Origin: Bacteroidota bacterium | GTDB lineage: Bacteria; Bacteroidota; Bacteroidia; Bacteroidales; JAGNHN01 | Length of the DNA: 64,000 bases | Assembly (NCBI GenBank): GCA_022710185.1 | Contig: JAKLHK010000001.1 | Span: 64,632 to 128,631 of the forward strand | Direction: 5' to 3' | Part shown: one piece after another, positions 1 to 7,800 of the stretch | Position numbering within the stretch: the stretch's first letter is position 1 | Layout: every line of letters starts with the position of its first letter | Program-made: the position numbers and the translations under genes | The notes under the pieces: model-generated | Told to the model about the DNA's origin: nothing | Database searches by the model: none | Seen by the model: only the letters and a program-made list of their open reading frames with translations

Positions 1-503
1 AGCTTGAACTCAGCGCCAGCAGGATAAGCCATATGTACCTGGCTCCCAGTGTCATGGCTAAGATATCGGCCGCCACGGATATGGCCTATAAGGTCCATAA
101 ATGGGGCTCAAAGCTCAATTACGATACGGTCCTGATGCGTGAAGGGTACGTTTACTTTGAACAGGTGCCCGCCATGGTAAAAGGACAGAAGGAAATGGTG
201 CTGCTCCAGATGGTCAATACCGAGTTCTCCTCGCAGATCAAGGTCTACCACGACCCCTGGGCAGGGGAAACGGCATCCTTCGGAAACGACTATATCGCGG
301 TGGGGGGTATCGACAAGTCATATTATGTGTGGAAGAAGGACGAGAATGTCGCCAACCGGCTAAAAAAGGCTGACTATAAAGAAGAGTTCCGCCAGCTATA
401 TGGTGACAGCCCGGCCTTCATCAAATCCCACCGCGACAATATGGATTGGAGGGATTTCGCCACACATGTGTACGATTACACCGTGCTGATGGAGGGGGAG
501 TGA
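1..503 (+). CDS. C-terminal part of an unrecognised protein (5' truncated)
   Basis: The reading frame is open from the left edge of the window, so the gene starts upstream. The visible 167 residues, of which the first internal Met is at base 33, are polar and mixed alpha/beta in look. They are rich in Tyr, Trp and Lys (for example KSYYVWKKDENVANRLKKAD), with no membrane segment and no T9SS sorting tail. I do not recognise the family. The stop at 501-503 is followed by a 190-base gap holding a dispersed repeat and the promoter of the next gene. It is coding by length and composition only. Confidence 0.6.
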   Translation, partial: LELSASRISHMYLAPSVMAKISAATDMAYKVHKWGSKLNYDTVLMREGYVYFEQVPAMVKGQKEMVLLQMVNTEFSSQIKVYHDPWAGETASFGNDYIAVGGIDKSYYVWKKDENVANRLKKADYKEEFRQLYGDSPAFIKSHRDNMDWRDFATHVYDYTVLMEGE

Positions 504-509
504 GGGAAA

Positions 510-553
510 GGAGTGCCTGAAGTGCCTTGAGTGAGCTAAAGTGCCTTGAGTTA
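510..553 (+). repeat. 44-nt dispersed intergenic repeat, copy 1
   Basis: This stretch matches the reverse complement of 27437-27480 at 39 of 44 positions by hand alignment. It is built from repeats of AAGTGCCT-like units about 9-10 bases apart around a central GTGAGCTAAAGTGCC. It lies just after the stop of the first gene and is non-coding. Confidence 0.75.
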
Positions 554-646
554 CAAGGAGGAGACTGATGGCCATACCTTGCCGCTGTCCGCTTTCCACG
601 CTTTTCCCAATTTCCTCGTTTTCACCGCTTTTTTTCCGCTTTTCCC

Positions 647-654
647 TACCTTTG
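647..654 (+). promoter_or_regulatory. Bacteroidota -7 promoter box TACCTTTG
   Basis: Exact TAnnTTTG match, 41 bases upstream of the ATG at 696. It argues for that start over the in-frame ATG at 669. Confidence 0.6.
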
Positions 655-695
655 GCCACTTGTGAACGATGCTGTCTCCTGCTAAACACTTACAC

Positions 696-3600
696 ATGAG
701 AGATCTTCTACGCTTTCCCACCCTCTTCCTGGCCCTGCTGCTTCCGCTGGCCCCTGCCGCACAAAACGCCCCGAGCCGAGAAATCACCTATGCCGATGCC
801 TGGGCCGATGAGGGGCTGCAGTTGGTGCAGTCGGGCAGCCAGGGCCTGGTCCTGAGCTTCTCCATCGAACGCTTTACTCTCACCACCGTGACCATCAACG
901 GTCAGGAAATGACAGAAGTAGGCCTGCCTGGAGTCTTCCTTCCCGGGGAATCGGGCGCGCCCAACCTGCCGGGCATGGGACGCTACCTGGCCCTTCCGGA
1001 GGGTGCCACCGCCAGCCTCCATATCACCGGCATGCGCACCGAGACCATAAAGGGCCTCCGCGTGGCCCCGGCACCGGAGATCCCGCTGGAGACTGAGGAT
1101 GGACTGGTATATGCCATGGATGAAAGCATCTATACATCAAACTCCCCCTTCCCGGCCCAACCGGTGCAGCTGGGCAGTCCCAGCGAAATCCGCGGCGTGG
1201 ATGCCTGCATGCTGGGCATCACCCCCTTCCAGTATAATCCAGTGACCCGGGAGCTCACCGTGATCCGCGACCTCACCATTGAGGTCCGCTTCAGCGGAGG
1301 CACCGGATATTTCGGCGAGGACCGCCTGCGCAGCCGCTGGTGGGACCCCATCCTCCGGGATGTCTTCCTGAATTCCTCCTCCCTGCCGGCCATCGACTAC
1401 ACCCTGCGCTCCAATCCCAACGAGCTGGGCTATGAATACCTCATCATCAGCCCCAACAACCCCCAATACCTCGCCTGGGCCGATACCATCCTCCAGTGGC
1501 GCACCCTGCAGGGTATCAAGACGGGTGTCGTCACCCTGAGCGATATCGGCAGCAACACCACCGCCGCCATCGAGAGCTATATCAATACGGCCTACAACAC
1601 CTGGACCATCCCCCCGGCCGCCGTGCTGCTGCTCGCCGACTATGGCACGGGCGCCGTCACCGCCAACGGGATCCATTCCCCGACGTACAACAACTACTGC
1701 ATTTCCGATCACCTCTATGCCGATGTCTCGGGCAACCATATGGCCGACATCGCCTTCGCCCGCATGACGGCACAGACCGAGGCCCAGCTGGCCCTGATGG
1801 TACAGAAGTTCATTGATTACGAGACCAATCCGCCCACCAGCACCGCGTTCTACAGCAATCCGGTGACTGCCATGGGCTGGCAGACGGAACGCTGGTTCCA
1901 GCTGTGCTCAGAAACTGTCAACGGCTTCCTGCAGTACGGCCTGGGCAAGACCCCGGTGCGCGAGAATGCCATCTATTCCGGCACTCCAGGAGGTGCGTGG
2001 TCGACGGCCACCAACACCAGCACGGTTGTCAATTATTTCGGCCCCAGTGGACTGGGCTACATCCCCTCGGCAACGGCCCACCTCACCGACTGGGGGGGCA
2101 ACGCTACCCGGGTGAACGCCGACCTCAACGCCGGGGCCTTCATCCTGCAGCACCGCGACCACGGCTTCGAAAGCGGGTGGGGAGAGCCCGACTACACCAC
2201 CACCAACCTGTCGGGATTGAACAACAACGACCTGCCGTTCATCTTCTCGGTGAACTGCCTCACTGGCAAGTTCGATCACAGCAGCGAGACCTTCGCCGAA
2301 GCCTTCCACCGCTACCCCAAGCGCGCCCTGGGGATTATCGCCGCCACCGAAGTGTCGTATTCCTTCGTGAACGACGCCTATGTCTGGGGACTCTACGATT
2401 ATATGTGGCCTGAGTTCATGCCGGCATACGGACTGCCCGGGCAACACCAGTTACTGCCGGCCTTCGGTAACGTGGCAGGAAAATATTTCCTGCAGCAATC
2501 GTCCTGGCCCTATAATACCTCCAACAAGGAGGTGACCTATTACCTATTCCACCACCACGGCGATGCCTTCACCACTGTGTTCAGTGAAGTGCCCCAAATG
2601 CTGAGCGTGGTTCACGATCCTGTCCTGCTGGCCGGGGTAAATACCTTCAGCGTGACCGCCGACAGCGGCGCCCTCATCTGCCTCAGCCATAACGGGGAGA
2701 TCCTGAGCACGGGGACGGGGATCGCGAGTGCCCTGAGCATGCCGGTCAACCCCCTGCTGCCCGGTGAGCAGCTCGTAGTCACCGTGACCAAGCAGGACCA
2801 CTACCGCTATTCAGTGCCTGTGCTGGTAATCCCGCCCAGCGGGCCTTACATCATCCGCGATGAGGTCTTCCTCAACGATGCCAACCAGAACGGTCAGGCG
2901 GATTACGGGGAAGAGGTGCAACTGAGCCTCCAGGTGAAGAACGTGGGCATCGCCCAGGCCAGCAACGTGAACATCACCGTGCTCAGCAACGATGCCTGGA
3001 TCCAGCTGCTCGACTCCACTGAATCCTACGGCAATATCGCAGCAGACACCACCGTGGTGTTCAGCAACGGTTTCCGCTTCCGGGTTGCCGACTCGTTGAA
3101 CGACGGGCATAAGGCCAGCTTCTCGGTGCATGCCACCGACGGTACCGACACCTGGAACAGCCTCTTCCAGGTCACCCTGCACGCCCCCTCCCTTGCGTTG
3201 CCGTCCATCACCATACTGGACCCCACCGGCAACAACAACGGACTGCCCGATCCAGGGGAGACGGTGACTGTAGTAGTCGACGCAATGAACCAGGGCAGCG
3301 CCGGAACGGCAGCGGCTGTGCAGCACCTGATCAGCACCAGTCCCTACCTCCAGATCAGCGGCTCACCTTTCGTCCACTCCGTGCTCGCGCCCGGAGCCCT
3401 GAGCCCGGCCACCTACACCATGACCGTGGACCCGAACACCCCCAACGGGGAAAACCTTGATCTGATCGCCCAGCTTTCGAGCGCCCCCTACCTCACCGAC
3501 CGCATCTTCTTCCATCCGGTGGGAGAGGTGACGGAAGATTTCGAGACCGGGAACCTGCAGAAGTATGCCTGGGTTACAGGAGGCAGTGCCAACTGGACGG

Positions 3601-4700
3601 TAACCAATTCACTGCCCTACCAGGGGACCTGGTGCGCCCGCAGCGGGATCATCGGAAATAACGCCAGCACCTACCTGCAGATCACGCTCAATATCCTGGC
3701 TGACGATACCATTTCGTTCTTCCGCAAGGTTTCCTCGGAAGCCAGCTACGATTTTCTGGAGTTTTACATCGACAACGTGAAGGCGGGGGAATGGTCGGGC
3801 AACCAGGCCTGGGGCAAAGTGAGCTTCCCGGTGACCTCCGGCAGCCATACCTTCAAGTGGGTATACGACAAGGACTGGTATGCTACCGGGGGCAGCGATG
3901 CCGCATGGATCGACAATATCGAGTTCCCGCCCATCCTCGCTCCCGGCGCCGGCCTGGAAGTAAGGGCTGCCGCGATCGACAACAGCCTGTGCCTGGGTGA
4001 GTCCACCACCCTCTATGCCGTGACCACCGGCGGGAGCGCCTCCACTACCCTGGAGTGGGCCCCGGCTACCGGCCTGAACAATGCCTGGGTGAACAATCCC
4101 CAGGCCAGCCCCAGCCTTACCACCAACTACCGGGTCATCGCCCAGGACGGGAGCACTTTCGATACTGCCTGGGTGAATGTGGCGGTGCATGCCCTGCCCG
4201 AGATCATGCTCGGACCCAGCGATACAAGCCTTTGTGCTACGGCATCCATCACCCTGGACGCCACCGTTACCGATGGGCTCAGCTATCTGTGGAGCCCCGG
4301 GGGTCAGGCCACGGCCGCCCTTACTGTGGACAGCACAGGAACGGGCTTCGGCAGCGTGACTTACAGCGTTGTGGCCACAGACATTTACGGCTGCAGCGAT
4401 GAGGAGAGCATGACCATCACCTTTGTGGATTGTGCCGGTGTGGATGAGGCCCAGGGCAGCCTGGGGCTGGAGGTCTATCCCAATCCCTCCAATGGCTGGC
4501 TGGTGGTGCGCCTTGGCAAAGCCACCGGACGTTCCACCCTTCGTTTGCTCGATGCCCGGGCTGCCCTGGTTCAGCAGTGGGAGTTGGGGGCCGGAGAGCG
4601 GCAGCTGGAAATCCTGCTGGAAGGCGTAAGCCAGGGACTCTACTTCCTTAGGGTAGATTCGGGCCAGGAGAGCCAGACCCTGAAGCTCATCCTGAGGTAG
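696..4700 (+). CDS. Secreted gingipain-like C25 cysteine protease with T9SS sorting domain
   Basis: A 1334-residue predicted extracellular cysteine protease. The start at 696 gives a clean signal peptide (RDLLRFPTLFLALLLPLAPAAQ), whereas the upstream ATG at 669 would put nine polar residues in front. A gingipain-type propeptide region (about 20-240) precedes the C25 catalytic domain (about 245-625). The likely catalytic His is His489 in HRDHGFESGWGEP and the Cys is Cys521 in SVNCLTG, 32 apart as against 33 in gingipain R. Ig/CARDB-like modules, a jelly-roll or adhesin-like module (about bases 3526-3945), two PKD-like segments and a type A T9SS sorting tail (VYPNPSNGW to QTLKLILR) follow. It is duplicated in the next gene. 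It is not PorU, because it lacks PorU-like features that I can recognise. Substrate unknown. Confidence 0.88.
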   Translation: MRDLLRFPTLFLALLLPLAPAAQNAPSREITYADAWADEGLQLVQSGSQGLVLSFSIERFTLTTVTINGQEMTEVGLPGVFLPGESGAPNLPGMGRYLALPEGATASLHITGMRTETIKGLRVAPAPEIPLETEDGLVYAMDESIYTSNSPFPAQPVQLGSPSEIRGVDACMLGITPFQYNPVTRELTVIRDLTIEVRFSGGTGYFGEDRLRSRWWDPILRDVFLNSSSLPAIDYTLRSNPNELGYEYLIISPNNPQYLAWADTILQWRTLQGIKTGVVTLSDIGSNTTAAIESYINTAYNTWTIPPAAVLLLADYGTGAVTANGIHSPTYNNYCISDHLYADVSGNHMADIAFARMTAQTEAQLALMVQKFIDYETNPPTSTAFYSNPVTAMGWQTERWFQLCSETVNGFLQYGLGKTPVRENAIYSGTPGGAWSTATNTSTVVNYFGPSGLGYIPSATAHLTDWGGNATRVNADLNAGAFILQHRDHGFESGWGEPDYTTTNLSGLNNNDLPFIFSVNCLTGKFDHSSETFAEAFHRYPKRALGIIAATEVSYSFVNDAYVWGLYDYMWPEFMPAYGLPGQHQLLPAFGNVAGKYFLQQSSWPYNTSNKEVTYYLFHHHGDAFTTVFSEVPQMLSVVHDPVLLAGVNTFSVTADSGALICLSHNGEILSTGTGIASALSMPVNPLLPGEQLVVTVTKQDHYRYSVPVLVIPPSGPYIIRDEVFLNDANQNGQADYGEEVQLSLQVKNVGIAQASNVNITVLSNDAWIQLLDSTESYGNIAADTTVVFSNGFRFRVADSLNDGHKASFSVHATDGTDTWNSLFQVTLHAPSLALPSITILDPTGNNNGLPDPGETVTVVVDAMNQGSAGTAAAVQHLISTSPYLQISGSPFVHSVLAPGALSPATYTMTVDPNTPNGENLDLIAQLSSAPYLTDRIFFHPVGEVTEDFETGNLQKYAWVTGGSANWTVTNSLPYQGTWCARSGIIGNNASTYLQITLNILADDTISFFRKVSSEASYDFLEFYIDNVKAGEWSGNQAWGKVSFPVTSGSHTFKWVYDKDWYATGGSDAAWIDNIEFPPILAPGAGLEVRAAAIDNSLCLGESTTLYAVTTGGSASTTLEWAPATGLNNAWVNNPQASPSLTTNYRVIAQDGSTFDTAWVNVAVHALPEIMLGPSDTSLCATASITLDATVTDGLSYLWSPGGQATAALTVDSTGTGFGSVTYSVVATDIYGCSDEESMTITFVDCAGVDEAQGSLGLEVYPNPSNGWLVVRLGKATGRSTLRLLDARAALVQQWELGAGERQLEILLEGVSQGLYFLRVDSGQESQTLKLILR

Positions 4701-4744
4701 CCTGAACCCCGCATACCTTTATTTAGAATCATTCTATATTACAT

Positions 4745-4774
4745 CCAAACCGTAACTGCAGGGTTACGGTTTGG
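4745..4774 (+). terminator. Hairpin after the first protease gene
   Basis: A perfect 12-bp inverted repeat (CCAAACCGTAAC / GTTACGGTTTGG) with a 6-nt loop lies 44 bases after the stop and is followed by GTTTATATGG. It probably ends transcription between the two protease genes. A second perfect 8-bp hairpin (CAGGGCCT-tac-AGGCCCTG) lies at 4797-4815. Confidence 0.6.
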
Positions 4775-4856
4775 GTTTATATGGTATTAAGGGGCTCAGG
4801 GCCTTACAGGCCCTGCAGGTAGTCTTTGCTCGATCTGTACTCGTAATACTCCGGTG

Positions 4857-7800
4857 ATGAGGCCAATAACTACTCTCCTTCTGACGCTCTCCATGCTCCT
4901 GCCCCAGCGACCGCTGCATGCACAGGACTTGCCAGTGGAAAGTTATATATCTGGCTTTCAGCTCGTTGAGTCGAAAGCTCAGTGTATCCGCCTCACCTAC
5001 CACACACCAGAATTTCGACTGGATTCCCTGCTGATCGACGGGGAGTGGATGCTGTCGTTACAACTTCCTGGGGTGTTCCTTCCCGGGGAGGCCGGGCGGC
5101 CCAACCTTCCCACCGAGTCCCGTTATGTGGCCCTGCCAAAGGGTGTCCAGGTTATGTTGAGCGTAGATGAAGGGATTCCCGATACCCTGTTCTGTCCCCA
5201 GCTGTTGCCTGCTCCGCGTATTCCTAAGGAAACCGACGATGGGCTGGAGTATTTCAAGGATCCCCTGGCCTACCAGACGGATGCCTTTTCTCCTGCCCAG
5301 GTTGCGAAGGTATCGGGACAGGCCAGCATCCGCGGTACGGATGTGGTGCTGGTGGGTGTCACCCCCTTTCGCTACAACCCTGTGAGCGGAGAGCTCCTGG
5401 TCTACCGCAGCCTCACCCTAACCCTCGAATGGCAGGGGGGAAGCGGCACCATCGGTGATCCCCGGCTGGGCAGCCGTTGGTGGCAGCCTATACTCGATCA
5501 GGTGGTACTGAATGCCGGAGATCTCCCGGCTCCTTCGACTTCGTACAAGAGCGGGGGGGGCAATGGAAGCAAAACTCCTGATTACGAGTACCTTATTATC
5601 TGTCCCAACGATGCTTCCTTTCTTGCCTGGGCCGATTCGCTGAAGCAGTTCCGTACCATGCAAGGGATACGCACCGGAGTGGTGACCACCACGGACCTGG
5701 GCGGCAATGATCCCGCCCTTATCGAACAATACCTCAATGCGGCATACACCACCTGGGCGGTCCCCCCGGTAGCCGTACTGTTGCTGGGTGACCATGGGAG
5801 CTCGGGCAGTACCGTTGCGGCGCCGGTATACGACAACTATTGCGTTTCGGACAACCTGTACGCCGATGTGGACGGTGACCATCTACCGGATATGGTGGTG
5901 GCCCGCATCACCGCTCAAAACGCCGGCCAACTGGCGACCATGGTTGGCCGGGTGCTGGACTATGAGCGCCATCCCCCTTTGCAGGCGGACTTCTATGCTC
6001 ATCCCATTACGGCAATGGGCTGGCAGACAGAACGGTGGTTTCAGTTGTGCAGCGAGAGCGTTCACGGTTTCCTGAGCGGCATGGGCAAATCACCCGTCAG
6101 GGAAAATGCCGTATACTCGGGTACCCCCGGCGGAGCCTGGTCGAGTGCCATCAATACCAGCACAGTGGTCAACTATTTCGGGCCTTCCGGTCTGGGATAC
6201 ATCCCATCCACCACGGCCCACCTTACGGACTGGGGGGGCAATGCAACTCGCCTGAACGCCGACATGAACAGCGGGGCCTTTATGCTGCTCCACCGCGATC
6301 ACGGGTACACCAGCGGTTGGGGGGAGCCGGCCTACAGCACCTCTTCCCTTCCGGGCCTAAGCGGGAACCTACCTACCTTTGTCTTTTCGTTAAACTGTCT
6401 TACCGGGAAATACAACCTGAGCGGTTCCTCCTTTGCCGAGAGCTTCCATCGCATGTCCAACGGCTGTCTGGGCATGATTGCCGCCAGCGAGGTCTCCTAT
6501 TCTTTTGTGAACGACGTGTTCACCTGGGGCCTTATGGACCAGATGTGGCCCCAGTTTATGCCATCCTTCGGACTGGCCGCCCCGGAAAGGCTGTTCCCTG
6601 CCTTCGGCAATGCAGCAGGCAAGTATTTCCTGCAGCAATCTTCCTGGCCTTACAATAGTGGCAATAAGGAAGTTACCTATCACCTCTTTCATCACCACGG
6701 GGATGCATTCAGTACGATGTATTCCCAGGTCCCCCAGGCCATCTCCGTTACGCACGACGCCATCCTGCCTGCGGGAGCCCCGGGGTTCGCCATCACTGCC
6801 GAACTCCACTCCTTCATCGCACTGTGCGTTGGGGGACAGCTCATCGCCACAGCAGAAGCTACCGGAGGGCCTCAGAACCTGGCCCTTCCGACCCTGTATG
6901 CCGGGGATACCCTTATAGTTACCGTGACCCTGCAGGACCACTTCCGCTATTCGGCCCGGGTGGTTGTGATCCCTCCGAATGGCGCATATGTGATTGCCGG
7001 AGGCGTGTCGGTAAACGATGGCCCCAGCGGCAACGGAAGTGCCGACTACGGGGAGACGTTCTTCCTTGACCTCACGCTGCAGAATTTGGGCAACGCGTTC
7101 TCTTCCAACCTTTCAGCAAGCTTACGAACTGCCGATCCCCTGGTCACTCTGCTGGATACGCTCGTCAGTGCTTCTCCCCAAGGAGCCATTTCGGACACCA
7201 CGCTGACCACCGCCTTTCGATTGAAGCTATCTCCCCTGGCGGAGAACGGCCGGCAGGTTCCCCTGCAGGTAGGTGTCGTGGACGGCAACCAGACTCTGAC
7301 GCGTACATTTTTGCTGAACGTTGCCGCCCCGGTGCTGGGAAGTGGTGAAGCCTGGATAAGCGACACCGGAACCCCGGCCAACGGCAGGTTGGATCCCGCG
7401 GAAGGTGCCCTGGTGACGTTTCCCATTCATAACACGGGTATGGCCACCGCCTCAGGACTTAGCGTAAGCCTGACAGGCAACGACCCCTATGTCAGTGCCA
7501 GCGCATGGAGCGTACAGCCTGCCCTGCTACCCTCCGGGGCGACCGCGCTTTGTTCCTTCCAGGTCCTGGCGTCGCCCCAGACGCCTCCCGGGCATCAGGT
7601 GCAGTTTGTCCTCAACTTCATCGGGGACTCCTCCCTCAGCCTGCAGGTACCTGTGACGTTCCGGGTTGGCCAGGTGCCCGTGGGTATTGTGGACCTGGAC
7701 CCCAACCACAATTCCGCGCCCGCCATGGCCGGCGCACTTAATTCCATTGGCGTATCCTTTCACAGTCTCAGCGCCTTTCCCACCGACCCCGGGCTGTACA

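Noticed and set aside
669-695. Upstream start of the first protease
   Set aside because: It would put nine polar residues before a clean signal peptide.
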